Positions 16,885 to 25,909 of a stretch of DNA of 64,000 bases are shown piece by piece. The stretch is taken from positions 145,437 through 209,436 of the forward strand of contig NZ_BBWQ01000022.1 of NCBI RefSeq assembly GCF_001463885.1, given 5' to 3'. Source of the stretch: Aureimonas altamirensis (GTDB lineage Bacteria; Pseudomonadota; Alphaproteobacteria; Rhizobiales; Rhizobiaceae). The translations under genes and the position numbers were made by a program. Numbering within the stretch: the first letter of the stretch is position 1; every line of letters begins with the position of its first letter. A model generated the notes under the pieces. The model did not search any database. It saw only the letters and a list, made by a program, of their open reading frames with translations, and was not told the origin of the DNA.

Positions 16885-19527
16885 CTATGGCCGATCGAGC
16901 TCCAGTTCGACATGCCGAATCGTCATATCTTCGCCCGGAGCCTGGCGGACGAACCCCAATTCCTGCGCCAGCGCCAGCATGGAGGTGTTTTCGGCCAGCA
17001 CCTCGGCGAAGACGCGGCGCATGCCCCGCGCCCGGGCATAGGACAGGATCTTCTGCATCAGCGCATAGCCGAGGCCTTTGCCCTTCTGGTCGGAGCGCAC
17101 CATGATACCGAACTCTCCCTCGATGCCCTCCGCGTCGGTCACGATGCGGGCCGCGCCGAGGATATCGCCGTCGGGGTCGCCGGCCGCGCGGGCCACGAAG
17201 GCCATCTCGCGGCTGTAGTCGATCTGCGTCAGGCGCGCTGCAAAGGCATGCCCGATATTTCGGATCGGGGCGAAGAAGCGCAGCCTGATATCCTCGGGCG
17301 CGCTGCGCGACAGCATGTCGATGAGCGCGTTTTCGTCTTCCGGGCGGATCGGCGCAAGCCAGAACGCGCGTCCACCGCGCAATGTCACCGTTTCCTCCAG
17401 CTCCTGCGGATAGGGCAGGATGGCGAAGCGCGCCGACCCCGCGCCCGAGGCGGCGCGCACCGCGACGCGCGCATCCAGCGCCACGATGCCGTTGCCGTCC
17501 GCCAGAAGGGGGTTGATATCCAGCTCCACCAGCTCCGGGTGGTCCACCAGCATCTGCGACAGCTTCACCAGTGTCGCTGCAAGCTGCCCCACCTCGCCGC
17601 CCATCAGCCGTGCGATGCGCGTGCGGCCGATCATCTCGCGCGCCAGGAGCATGTTGAGCGGCGGCAGGCCGATGGCCCGGTCGCGGATCACCTCCGCCGC
17701 CGTACCACCCTGCCCGATCACCAGCACAGGCCCGAAGACGGCATCGAGGCCGAAGCCGACGATCACCTCGTGCGCGCCATGACGGCGGATCATCTTCTGT
17801 ACGGAGAACCCATCGATCCGCGCGTCGGGGCGAAACTCGGCAACGCGCTTCAGCATATGCAGGGCCGCATCGCGCACCGCCTCGGCGCTGTCCAGCTCCA
17901 GCCGCACGCCCCCCACATCGGATTTGTGCACGATATCGTCCGACAGGATCTTGAGCACCACCGGAAAGCCGATCCGGGCGGCGATCGCCGCCGCCATCTC
18001 CGGGTCGGGCGCGGTGCCGGTTGCCGCCGTGGGTATGCCGTAGGCCGACAGGAAGGCGAAGGCTTCCGGCGCGCTGAGGACGGGCCGTCCGGCGCCGAGC
18101 GCGCCTGCGATCACCGCAGCGGCCGCTTCCCTGTCCACCCGCTCGGCCACCAGAGCGGGCGGCGTTTCCATCAGCATGTCCTGGTTGTGCCGATAATTGA
18201 CGAGCTGCATGAAGGCGCGCACCGCCTCGTCCGGCGTATCGTAGGTCGGCACGCCCCGTTCCGCGAAGAGCCGGCGCGAATCGCGTGCGGCGCGCTCGCC
18301 CAGCCAGCATGTGACCACGGGCCGGTTGCGGGTTGCATCCAGCGTCCGGATCGTGGCGCGGGCGGCCTCCACCCCGTCGGCGATGGCGGTGGGGCAGTTC
18401 ATCACAAGGACGGCATCCTGCCCGTCATCGTCGAGCAGGGCGGACAGCGCGTCGGCATAGCGCGCGTCGTCGGCTTCGCGCAGCATGTCGACGGGATCGC
18501 CCTGCCGCCAGTTTTTCGGCAGCACGCCCGACAGGCGCGCCCGTGTGGCATCGGACAGCTCCGCCAGCCGCCCGCCATGGCGCTCCACCGCGTCGGCGGC
18601 CAGGATGGCCGCGCCGCCGCCATTGGTCAGGATGGCCAGCCGGTCGCCGCGCGGGCGTATGCCGGATGCCAGGGTGCCCACCGCCTCGAACAGCTCGCGA
18701 AGCGTCGCCACCTGCAGCATGCCGGCCCGCCGACAGGCCGCGGCAAAGACGTCCTCCGCGTCGGCGAGATCTTCCATATGCGTCGCGGCGGCAACCCCGC
18801 CACGCGCGCGTCCGGCCTTGATGACGACGATGGGCTTGGTGCGCGCCGCCAGCCGCGCCGCCGACATGAACTTGCGGGCCTCGGTTACGGTTTCCACGAA
18901 AAGCAGGATCGACTTCGTGCGGCCGTCGACCGCCAGATAGTCGAGCAGATCGCCCAGGTCCACGTCGCACATGTCGCCCACCGACACGACATGCGAGAAG
19001 CCGATGCCGCGCACATCCGCCCAGTCCAGCACCGCCGTCGCGATGGCGCCCGACTGGCTTACGAAGGCGATATCGCCGTTGCGGGGCTTGAGATGGGCGA
19101 AGCTGGCGTTGATGCCGGCGCGCGGCGAAATGAAGCCGATGCAATTGGGCCCCACGATGCGCAGGGTGTGCGGCCGCGCCGCTTCCAGCAGATCGGCGCG
19201 CAAGGCTTCGTCCTCGAAGCCGGACGAGATCACCACGGCGGCCCGGCATCCGGCTTCGCCAAGCTGGCCGATCAGCTCCGGCACGCCCGGCGCCGGCGTT
19301 GCGATGACGGCAAGGTCGGGCGCGGCGGGCAGCGACCGCACGTCGGGATAGGCCACCGTCGAGCGAATCGCCGCCTCGTGCGGATTGACCGGCATGACCG
19401 GCCCCTGGAATCCCGCGCCGAACAGGTTGCGCGCCAGCACCTCGCCAACGGAGCGAAACCGGTTGCTGGCGCCGATCAGGGCAATGGCGCGCGGCTGAAA
19501 CAGCGCATCGAGATTGCGTGTCGACAT
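16885..19527 (-). CDS. Pat-type protein lysine acetyltransferase: NDP-forming acyl-CoA synthetase-like domains fused to GNAT
   Basis: An 880-residue protein. Start at 19527 is supported by GGAG 5 bp upstream. Residues about 1-460 are the CoA-binding/ligase part of NDP-forming acetyl-CoA synthetases (IALIGASNRF, GPNCIGFISP, FVSQSGA), 480-690 an ATP-grasp domain (FPVVLKILSDDIVHKSDVGGV), and the last 160 residues a GNAT domain (GIMVRSDQKGKGLGYALM, the acetyl-CoA pyrophosphate loop). This architecture is that of Pat/YfiQ, which acetylates and inactivates acyl-CoA synthetases. H250 (in ATHMEDL) aligns by position with the phospho-His of active NDP-forming enzymes, within a motif that is otherwise degraded. 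Two CoA ligases in this window would be plausible targets. Confidence 0.85.
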   Translation of the reverse strand: MSTRNLDALFQPRAIALIGASNRFRSVGEVLARNLFGAGFQGPVMPVNPHEAAIRSTVAYPDVRSLPAAPDLAVIATPAPGVPELIGQLGEAGCRAAVVISSGFEDEALRADLLEAARPHTLRIVGPNCIGFISPRAGINASFAHLKPRNGDIAFVSQSGAIATAVLDWADVRGIGFSHVVSVGDMCDVDLGDLLDYLAVDGRTKSILLFVETVTEARKFMSAARLAARTKPIVVIKAGRARGGVAAATHMEDLADAEDVFAAACRRAGMLQVATLRELFEAVGTLASGIRPRGDRLAILTNGGGAAILAADAVERHGGRLAELSDATRARLSGVLPKNWRQGDPVDMLREADDARYADALSALLDDDGQDAVLVMNCPTAIADGVEAARATIRTLDATRNRPVVTCWLGERAARDSRRLFAERGVPTYDTPDEAVRAFMQLVNYRHNQDMLMETPPALVAERVDREAAAAVIAGALGAGRPVLSAPEAFAFLSAYGIPTAATGTAPDPEMAAAIAARIGFPVVLKILSDDIVHKSDVGGVRLELDSAEAVRDAALHMLKRVAEFRPDARIDGFSVQKMIRRHGAHEVIVGFGLDAVFGPVLVIGQGGTAAEVIRDRAIGLPPLNMLLAREMIGRTRIARLMGGEVGQLAATLVKLSQMLVDHPELVELDINPLLADGNGIVALDARVAVRAASGAGSARFAILPYPQELEETVTLRGGRAFWLAPIRPEDENALIDMLSRSAPEDIRLRFFAPIRNIGHAFAARLTQIDYSREMAFVARAAGDPDGDILGAARIVTDAEGIEGEFGIMVRSDQKGKGLGYALMQKILSYARARGMRRVFAEVLAENTSMLALAQELGFVRQAPGEDMTIRHVELELDRP

Positions 19528-19549
19528 GGTCGCTCCGTCGGCCCGGCGG

Positions 19550-19577
19550 TTTACCTTCGCCCCGTGTGAAATACTAT
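19550..19577 (+). promoter_or_regulatory. Possible promoter of the VOC dioxygenase gene
   Basis: TTTACC and TACTAT are spaced by 16 bp and lie 33 bp upstream of the ATG at 19611, in the short gap between divergently transcribed genes. The match to a housekeeping promoter is moderate and unsupported by anything else. Confidence 0.3.
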
Positions 19578-19610
19578 AGGTTGGCTGCAATGACACCGGA
19601 CGGAGTAGAA

Positions 19611-20561
19611 ATGACCGGAAGCCCCCTTCACCATGTCTCGATCATCGCCGGCCAGGCGCGCCAGAACCATCACTTCTACACCGACATCCTCGGGCTGCGC
19701 ATGGTGAAGCAGACGGTGAATTTCGATGACCCGTCTTCCTACCATCTCTACTACGGCGACGAGGCCGGCACGCCCGGCAGCCTCATCACCTTCTTCCCCT
19801 GGGAACATGTCGCCCCCGGCCGACTGGGTGTGGGCGAAACCCAGGAAACCGTCTTCCGCGTGCCGGAAGGCGCTCTCGGCTTCTGGCTGCACCGCTTTCT
19901 GGAAAAAGGCGTCGTGCACGAAAGCATCGAGAAGCGGTTCGGCCAATCGGCCTTGCCCTTCCGCGACGTGCATGGAACGCGGCTTGCCCTTGTCAGCGTG
20001 CCGGGCGTGGAAGCGGAGCCCGCTTATACGGCCGGCCCGATCGACGCCGAGCACGCGATCAGGGGCCTGCACGGCGTGAGCCTGCTTCTGGAGGAAGCCC
20101 AGCCCACTGCCGATATCCTGACGGAGGTGTTCGGCTATGAGCGCGGCGCGACCGAGGATACGACCACACGCTACGCTTTGCCCGGAAACCCGAAGGGCGG
20201 CACCATCGACATCAGGGCCGTGGGCGGCTTCCTGAAGCCCCGGCCGGGCGGCGGGACGGTGCATCATATCGCCTTCCGCGCCCGCGACGACGAAGAGCAG
20301 GCCGCGATGGTGAAGCGGCTTTCCACCGAGTTCGGGCTGCAGACGACGGAGCAGAAGGAGCGCAAATATTTCCGCTCGGTCTATTTCCGCGAGCCGGGTC
20401 ACGTCCTGTTCGAGATCGCGACCGACGCTCCCGGCTTCGGTGTCGACGAAGCGCCCGACAGCCTCGGCACCCGCCTGATGCTGCCCGAGTCGTTCGAGCC
20501 GATGCGCGCCGACATCGAGGCGGAGCTGCCCCCCTTTATGGACGATCGGCCGTCGGCCTGA
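19611..20561 (+). CDS. VOC-family ring-cleaving dioxygenase (glyoxalase/bleomycin-resistance superfamily, MhqO-like)
   Basis: A 316-residue protein with two VOC modules. The ATG at 19611 follows GGAG (19602-19605) by 5 bp; an in-frame ATG at 19590 has no such site. The N-terminus LHHVSIIAGQARQNHHFYTDILGLRMVK is the usual first VOC strand, with candidate metal His; later GLHGVSLLLEEAQPT and GTVHHIAFRARDDEEQ mark the second module, and RSVYFREPGHVLFEIATD supplies the terminal metal Glu. Family members cleave hydroquinones or catechol-like rings with Fe(II). The substrate is unknown; the convergent FAD monooxygenase could make it. Its last 26 bp overlap that gene tail to tail. Confidence 0.82.
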   Translation: MTGSPLHHVSIIAGQARQNHHFYTDILGLRMVKQTVNFDDPSSYHLYYGDEAGTPGSLITFFPWEHVAPGRLGVGETQETVFRVPEGALGFWLHRFLEKGVVHESIEKRFGQSALPFRDVHGTRLALVSVPGVEAEPAYTAGPIDAEHAIRGLHGVSLLLEEAQPTADILTEVFGYERGATEDTTTRYALPGNPKGGTIDIRAVGGFLKPRPGGGTVHHIAFRARDDEEQAAMVKRLSTEFGLQTTEQKERKYFRSVYFREPGHVLFEIATDAPGFGVDEAPDSLGTRLMLPESFEPMRADIEAELPPFMDDRPSA

Positions 20562-21768
20562 CACCGGCCAGAATCTGCGGCGCCACATGCTCGGGCCTGA
20601 AGCCCATGCCGATCAGCCGGCCCGTGACATGCGCCAGCGCCGGCCAACGGGCGATCTTTTTCAGGAAGCCCAGGGGCCCGGCCTTATCTCCCGATGCGCG
20701 GCGCCGTGCCGCCGCGCCTTGCATCATCAACTGCACCTTCTGCGTGGCGCGCGTCGGAAAGCCGCGCCGCCGTTGGACGGCTGCCAGATCGCGGTCACCC
20801 ATCATGCCCGCCAGAAGCGGGCCGGACAGGATATTGGCTGCGGCCACGGCATCCTGAATGGCGAGATTGACGCCGACACCGCCGATGGGCGACATCGCAT
20901 GCGCGGCGTCGCCGATGCACAGGAGGCCAGGCCGCCACCATCTGTCCAGCCGGTCGATCCGCACGCTCAAAAGATGGACGTCGTCCCAGCTCCGCACTTC
21001 GTCCAGCCGCTCCGGCGGCAGCGGCGAGAGCTGGCGCACCGCATCTCGGAAGGCTTCCAGGCCCTTTTCCCGGTGCGCGTCGAAGCTGCCCTTGCGCACC
21101 ACGAAGCCGCATTGCCAGTAATCGCCACGGTCGATCATCACCAGGCCCTGCTGCGGCCCGGCATGGCCCATGGTCTCGGCCGGATCGCCCGGCTGGTGCG
21201 ACAGGCGAAACCACAGCACGTCGCTGGGGGCTCCGAAGGCACGGGAGGTCAGGCCCGACAATCCCCGCAGGGTGGAGTTGCGACCTTCGGCCACCACCGT
21301 CAGGTCGGCCCGAAGGTCGCGGCTGCCCTCAGGCGTGCGCACGCGGATGCCGACGACGCGCCCGTCCTCTTCCAGCAACGCTTCCGATTGGGTTTCCATC
21401 ATCAACCGGAAGCACGGCAGCCGCGAAGCCTCGCCCGACAGGTAGTTCAGGAAATCCCATTGCGGCATGAAGGCGATGTAGCGGGTGGCTACCGGCAGGC
21501 GCGAGAAATCGGCCACGCGGAAGGTGGCCCCGGCGATTTCGGCGCTCAGGGTTTCGGCCCGCGTATGCGGCAGCTTCAGGAGCCCGTCGATGAGGCCGAG
21601 TTCGCGCATGACCTCGAGCGTCGAGGGGTGGATGGTGTCGCCCCGGAAATCGCGCAGGAAATCCGGATGCTTCTCCACCACGGTGACGTGGACGCCGGCA
21701 CGGGCCATCAGATAGCCCAGCATCATCCCGGCCGGGCCGCCCCCTGCCACGATACAGGTCTGTGCCAT
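20536..21768 (-). CDS. FAD-dependent aromatic monooxygenase (PHBH/UbiH-type)
   Basis: A 410-residue flavoprotein. The N-terminal Rossmann motif VAGGGPAGMMLGYLMARAG and acidic VVEKH place FAD; the second flavin motif GDAAHAMSPIGGVGVN is near residue 290; DLTVVAEGRNSTLR is the DG-like segment. It has the length of class A single-component hydroxylases that use NAD(P)H and O2. A GGAGAGG site lies just upstream of the ATG. The gene overlaps the 3' end of the VOC dioxygenase by 26 bp in convergent orientation, and diverges from the GMC oxidoreductase, so a shared aromatic pathway is possible but unproven. Confidence 0.88.
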   Translation of the reverse strand: MAQTCIVAGGGPAGMMLGYLMARAGVHVTVVEKHPDFLRDFRGDTIHPSTLEVMRELGLIDGLLKLPHTRAETLSAEIAGATFRVADFSRLPVATRYIAFMPQWDFLNYLSGEASRLPCFRLMMETQSEALLEEDGRVVGIRVRTPEGSRDLRADLTVVAEGRNSTLRGLSGLTSRAFGAPSDVLWFRLSHQPGDPAETMGHAGPQQGLVMIDRGDYWQCGFVVRKGSFDAHREKGLEAFRDAVRQLSPLPPERLDEVRSWDDVHLLSVRIDRLDRWWRPGLLCIGDAAHAMSPIGGVGVNLAIQDAVAAANILSGPLLAGMMGDRDLAAVQRRRGFPTRATQKVQLMMQGAAARRRASGDKAGPLGFLKKIARWPALAHVTGRLIGMGFRPEHVAPQILAGVRPTADRP

Positions 21769-21899
21769 CCACCTCTCCCTCTTACGTCGAAAGGATCACT
21801 GTTCATCGATGCGTCGGGCTGCAAGAACAGCGGCAGCGATACATCATTTCATTTTCAATATCTCGTTTGCAAAACTACGCAGAGGGCGGTTTTCCTGCC

Positions 21900-23471
21900 A
21901 TGGGCGACGACGTCGTTTCACACGTCTGGGACATTATCGTGATTGGATCCGGCGTCGGAGGCGGCACTGTCGGCCGCAGCCTGGCAGAATCCGGACTGTC
22001 CGTCCTGTTCCTGGAAAAGGGAACCGCGGGCTACCGCCGCGAAGAGACCGCGCTCGACACGATCTTCCTGGACGATCCGGAGCAGCGTCTTCTGCGCGGC
22101 TTCTGGCCGGACAAGATCACGGCCGATTTGTCCGGGGTGCGGCGCGATTTCTTTGCGCCGCTGGGCGCCGGCGTCGGCGGAACCTCGGTCTTCTACGCCG
22201 CGACGCTGGAGCGCCCCGAGCCGCACGATCTCGACGAGGACGAGGCCCATCCGCACCCTACCAGCGGCTGGCCGGTCTCGTTCCGCGAAATGCTGCCCTG
22301 GTTCGACGAGGCGCAACGCCTGTATCGCGTGCAGGGCAGCCCTGTACCGGACGAAGCCTTTCCGGCGCCCAACGTGACGCGCCCCGCCCCGCCTTCCCCC
22401 GGCGACAAGGCGATCATGACCCGGATGGAGGCCGGTGGCCTGCATCCGTACCAGCTTCATTCCGCCATAGCGGAACCCACCAACTGCCAGAACTGCGCCG
22501 GCCGCAAGTGCCCGCGCCCATGCAAGATGGACGGGCGATCGGCCGGCGTGGAGCCTGCCGTCGCCACCGGCAACGCCACCGTGCTCGAACGCTGCGAGGT
22601 GGTGGAGCTGAAGGCCGGCACCGACGGCGTGGAGGGCGTCGTTGCGCGCCATAACGGACGGACGATCACGCTGTCCGGCCGGCATATCGTGCTGGCAGCG
22701 GGCGCCCTGTCGTCTCCCCGGCTCCTGCTCGACTCCGTCTCGGACGTCTGGCCGGATGGCATCGGCAACCGTCACGACCTCGTCGGCCGCAATCTGATGT
22801 TCCATCTGAACGAGCTTTTCGCCCTGTTCCCCAAGCGTAGCGAGGCTTACGCGGAAGCCAGCAAATCCGTCGGCTTCCGGGACTTCTATTTTCGCGATGG
22901 CGTGCGCTACGGCATGGTCCAGTCCATGGGCCTCAATGCCGGATACGGCGCCATCGCCCACCATCTCAAGCTGATGGGTGACCGGTCGGTGCTGCGGGGT
23001 TTGCCGGGGCGGGCCAAGGCCACCAGCGCGATTGCGGCGGCGGTAGCGCCGATCCTTGGCCAGGCCAAGATGTTCGTGGGCCTTCTGGAAGATCTTCCCT
23101 ACCATGGCAACCGCGTGGTGCGGGATGCCAATCGGACGGGCCGCATCCAGATTGAGTATGGCTTCGCGCCCGAACTCCTGGAACGCCGGCAAAGCTTCCG
23201 CCAGCTCATCCGAAAATCCGTTCCCGGCCTGCGCAGCATCTTCCTGACGCACGAGCCCGAACCCAATTTCGGCCACCCCAGCGGTACGCTGCGCATGGGC
23301 CGGACTGCCGCCGACAGCGTCGTCGACCGGGAATGCCGCGTCCACGGGATGCGCAATCTCTGGGTTGCGGATGCCTCCTTCATGCCGACATCGATGGGGG
23401 TCAATCCAAGCCTCACCATCGCCGCGAACGCCCTGCGCGTCGCCAACTCGATCAAGGAATCCATGCGATGA
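21900..23471 (+). CDS. GMC-family FAD oxidoreductase with four-cysteine insert
   Basis: A 523-residue glucose-methanol-choline oxidoreductase. The ATG at 21900 sits directly before the Rossmann fold (IIVIGSGVGGGTVGRSLAESG with VLFLEKG); earlier in-frame ATGs would add a non-conserved, AT-richer tail. The C-terminus holds GHPSGTLRMG with the catalytic His and MGVNPSLTIAANALR with the partner Asn. An unusual insert has C196, C199, C204 and C208 (C-x2-C-x4-C-x3-C), suggesting a metal or Fe-S site. The stop overlaps the SDR start as ATGA, so both are one operon. Substrate, probably an alcohol or sugar, is unknown. Confidence 0.85.
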   Translation: MGDDVVSHVWDIIVIGSGVGGGTVGRSLAESGLSVLFLEKGTAGYRREETALDTIFLDDPEQRLLRGFWPDKITADLSGVRRDFFAPLGAGVGGTSVFYAATLERPEPHDLDEDEAHPHPTSGWPVSFREMLPWFDEAQRLYRVQGSPVPDEAFPAPNVTRPAPPSPGDKAIMTRMEAGGLHPYQLHSAIAEPTNCQNCAGRKCPRPCKMDGRSAGVEPAVATGNATVLERCEVVELKAGTDGVEGVVARHNGRTITLSGRHIVLAAGALSSPRLLLDSVSDVWPDGIGNRHDLVGRNLMFHLNELFALFPKRSEAYAEASKSVGFRDFYFRDGVRYGMVQSMGLNAGYGAIAHHLKLMGDRSVLRGLPGRAKATSAIAAAVAPILGQAKMFVGLLEDLPYHGNRVVRDANRTGRIQIEYGFAPELLERRQSFRQLIRKSVPGLRSIFLTHEPEPNFGHPSGTLRMGRTAADSVVDRECRVHGMRNLWVADASFMPTSMGVNPSLTIAANALRVANSIKESMR

Positions 23472-24244
23472 GCGAAGTCGCGCCCGAAGTCGTCGTGCTG
23501 ACCGGAGCAGGTGTCGGCCTTGGCCGCGCCATGGCATCCGAACTCACCCGCAAGGGCCGGCGCGTTGCCGGTTTTGCCCGCACCGCGGATGCGCTGGAGG
23601 AAACGCGGCGCCTGTGTGCACGGCCCGAGCTGTTCCTGCCCGTGGCCTGCGACGTCGCCGACGAAGCGGCGACGCGGGCGGCTTTTGCGCATGTACGCGA
23701 TGTCGCCGGGCCGGTGACGCGGCTGATCAACAACGCCGCGGTCTATCCGCGAGGCGACCTGTTGAGCGAGCCGCCGTCGCACATCATGGACTGCATGGCC
23801 GTCAACCTCGGCGGCATGGTGAATTGCGCGCTGATTGCGCTTGCCGACATGACGCAGACCGGCCGTGGGCGGATCCTGAACGTCTCGACATTCGCCGATC
23901 TTGCGCCGCTGCCCGGAAGCTCGGCCTATTCCGTTTCCAAGGGGGCGGCCCGCATCTTCACGCGGGCCCTGATCGCCGATGTCTGCGACCGCTTCCCGCA
24001 GATCGTGATCAACGACTGGATGCCCGGCCAGTTGGCGACGCGGATGGGGCTGGTGGACGGGCTCGACCCGGCCGTGGCGGCGCGCTGGGGCGTGGCGCTG
24101 GCGCTCAGCGACGACCGCAGCCTGACCGGATCGATCTTCGAGCGGGACGCCGAGCAGCTTGCCCCAAGATCGCTGAAGCGCCGCCTGGTCGAGCGCGTCA
24201 CCTTGCAGCGCGCGCCGGCCGCGCGCCGCCTCCAGCCTGCCTGA
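23468..24244 (+). CDS. Short-chain dehydrogenase/reductase
   Basis: A 258-residue SDR. The cofactor motif TGAGVGLGRAMA lies at about residues 11-22, the NNAAVYPRG motif near 90, and the catalytic Ser-Tyr-Lys set is in LNVSTFADL and YSVSKGAA (Y-x3-K). A basic residue after the first glycine-rich loop (GFARTADALEE) favours NADP(H). It is translationally coupled to the GMC oxidoreductase (4-bp overlap), so the two may oxidise and reduce the same carbonyl/alcohol couple. The substrate cannot be named. Confidence 0.88.
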   Translation: MSEVAPEVVVLTGAGVGLGRAMASELTRKGRRVAGFARTADALEETRRLCARPELFLPVACDVADEAATRAAFAHVRDVAGPVTRLINNAAVYPRGDLLSEPPSHIMDCMAVNLGGMVNCALIALADMTQTGRGRILNVSTFADLAPLPGSSAYSVSKGAARIFTRALIADVCDRFPQIVINDWMPGQLATRMGLVDGLDPAVAARWGVALALSDDRSLTGSIFERDAEQLAPRSLKRRLVERVTLQRAPAARRLQPA

Positions 24245-24250
24245 AACCCT

Positions 24251-25783
24251 TCAGAGCGGGATGTTGTCGTGCTTGCGCCAGGGCTGTTCCTGCTTCTTGG
24301 TGCGCAGCATGGCGAAGGCGCGCGCCACCCTCCTGCGCGAGGAGTGCGGCATGATGACCTCGTCCACGAAGCCCCGTTCGGCTGCGACGAAGGGATTGGC
24401 GAAGCGCTCCTCGTATTCCTGCGTATGCCGGGCGATGGCTTCCGGATCCTTGAGTTCCGAGCGATACAGGATTTCGGCCGCGCCCTTGGCGCCCATCACC
24501 GCGATTTCGGCCGTGGGCCAGGCGTAGTTGATATCCGCTCCGATATGCTTGGACGCCATGACGTCGTAGGCCCCGCCATAGGCCTTGCGCGTAATCAGCG
24601 TCACCATGGGCACGGTCGCCTCGGCATAGGCGAAAAGCAGCTTGGCGCCATGCTTGATGACGCCGCCATGTTCCTGCGCGGTACCCGGCAGGAAGCCGGG
24701 CACATCCACCAGTGTCAGGATGGGAATGGAGAACGCGTCGCAGAACCGCACGAAGCGGGCTGCCTTGCGCGATGCGTCGATATCCAGGCATCCGGCCAGC
24801 ACCATGGGCTGGTTGGCGACGACGCCGACACTCTGTCCCTCGAGCCGGATGAAGCCAATCAGGATGTTGCGGGCAAATTCGGCCTGCAACTCGAAGAAGT
24901 CGCCCTCGTCGGCCAGCGCCAGCACCAGCTCCCGCATGTCGTAGGGCTTGGCCGCGTTGTCGGGAACCAGCGTGTCGAGCCGCATCTCCAGCCTGGCCGG
25001 ATCGTCGTTCGATGGGCGCTCGGGCGGCGCCTGCCGGTTGTTCAGCGGCAGGAAGTCGAAGAAGCGGCGTGTTGCCTCCAGTGCCTCGACGTCGTTTTCG
25101 AATGCCGCGTCGGCGACCGAGGATTTGCGGGTATGCGTGGAAGCGCCGCCCAGCTCTTCGGCGGTGACGGTCTCGTTGGTCACGGTCTTCACCACGTCCG
25201 GCCCGGTGACGAACATGTAGGACGAATCCCGCACCATGAAGATGAAGTCGGTCATCGCCGGGGAGTAGACCGCGCCACCGGCGCACGGCCCCATCACCAG
25301 CGAAAGCTGCGGCACGACGCCCGAGGCCTCGGCATTGCGGCGGAACACCTCCGCATAGCCTGCGAGGGAAGCGACACCCTCCTGGATGCGCGCCCCGCCG
25401 GAATCGTTGAGGCCGATGACGGGCGCGCCATTGCGCATCGCCATGTCCATGATCTTGCAGATCTTCTGCGCGTGGGTTTCCGACAGGGAGCCGCCGAGCA
25501 CGGTGAAATCCTGTGCGAACACATAGGTAAGACGGCCGTTGATCGTGCCCCAGCCCGTAACGACGCCGTCGCCCGGCACCTTCTGCGCCGCCATGCCGAA
25601 ATCGGTGGCGCGGTGGGTGACATACATGTCGAACTCCTCGAAGGAGTTCTCGTCGAGCAGGATCTCCAGCCGCTCGCGCGCCGTCAGCTTGCCCTTGGCG
25701 TGCTGCGCGGCGACGCGCCTTTCGCCGCCGCCCGCGCGTGCCTGGGCACGCCGCGCATCGAGCTGTTCCAGTATGGCGCGCAT
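24251..25783 (-). CDS. pccB: Propionyl-CoA carboxylase carboxyltransferase (beta) subunit
   Basis: A 510-residue carboxyltransferase. The start at 25783 follows GGGGAGGG. It shows the PccB hallmarks: [15 protein letters not shown] near the N-terminus, [21 protein letters not shown] acyl-CoA site, [14 protein letters not shown] oxyanion loop, [13 protein letters not shown] and, in the second half, [16 protein letters not shown] and [13 protein letters not shown]. It would pair with a biotin-carrying alpha subunit to make methylmalonyl-CoA from propionyl-CoA, an end product of Ile/Val and odd-chain breakdown. The alpha subunit is not in the window. It is convergent with the SDR gene (6-bp gap). 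Confidence 0.93.
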   Translation of the reverse strand: MRAILEQLDARRAQARAGGGERRVAAQHAKGKLTARERLEILLDENSFEEFDMYVTHRATDFGMAAQKVPGDGVVTGWGTINGRLTYVFAQDFTVLGGSLSETHAQKICKIMDMAMRNGAPVIGLNDSGGARIQEGVASLAGYAEVFRRNAEASGVVPQLSLVMGPCAGGAVYSPAMTDFIFMVRDSSYMFVTGPDVVKTVTNETVTAEELGGASTHTRKSSVADAAFENDVEALEATRRFFDFLPLNNRQAPPERPSNDDPARLEMRLDTLVPDNAAKPYDMRELVLALADEGDFFELQAEFARNILIGFIRLEGQSVGVVANQPMVLAGCLDIDASRKAARFVRFCDAFSIPILTLVDVPGFLPGTAQEHGGVIKHGAKLLFAYAEATVPMVTLITRKAYGGAYDVMASKHIGADINYAWPTAEIAVMGAKGAAEILYRSELKDPEAIARHTQEYEERFANPFVAAERGFVDEVIMPHSSRRRVARAFAMLRTKKQEQPWRKHDNIPL

Positions 25784-25909
25784 GTTCCCTCCCCGCTGCC
25801 GGCCTCCATCCGGTTTAGAACAACGCGCGGCGAATTCAAACCTTGTCTCGGCACGCCGGCAGACGCATAAACTGCCGGTGCAGCGGGCATGAGGGGGTAG
25901 GCACGGCGC

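Noticed and set aside
16912..19569. 885-residue open frame antisense to the acetyltransferase gene
   Set aside because: Same antisense artefact; composition is His/Arg-rich and nothing in it resembles a protein family.
21762..21899. Upstream ATG for the GMC oxidoreductase
   Set aside because: The 46 added residues match no GMC N-terminus and the stretch overlaps the promoter region of the divergent monooxygenase.
24241..24254. CTGAA-ACCC-TTCAG hairpin at the convergent SDR/pccB junction
   Set aside because: The stem is only 5 bp, lies over both stop codons, and has no T-run, so it is too weak to call a terminator.
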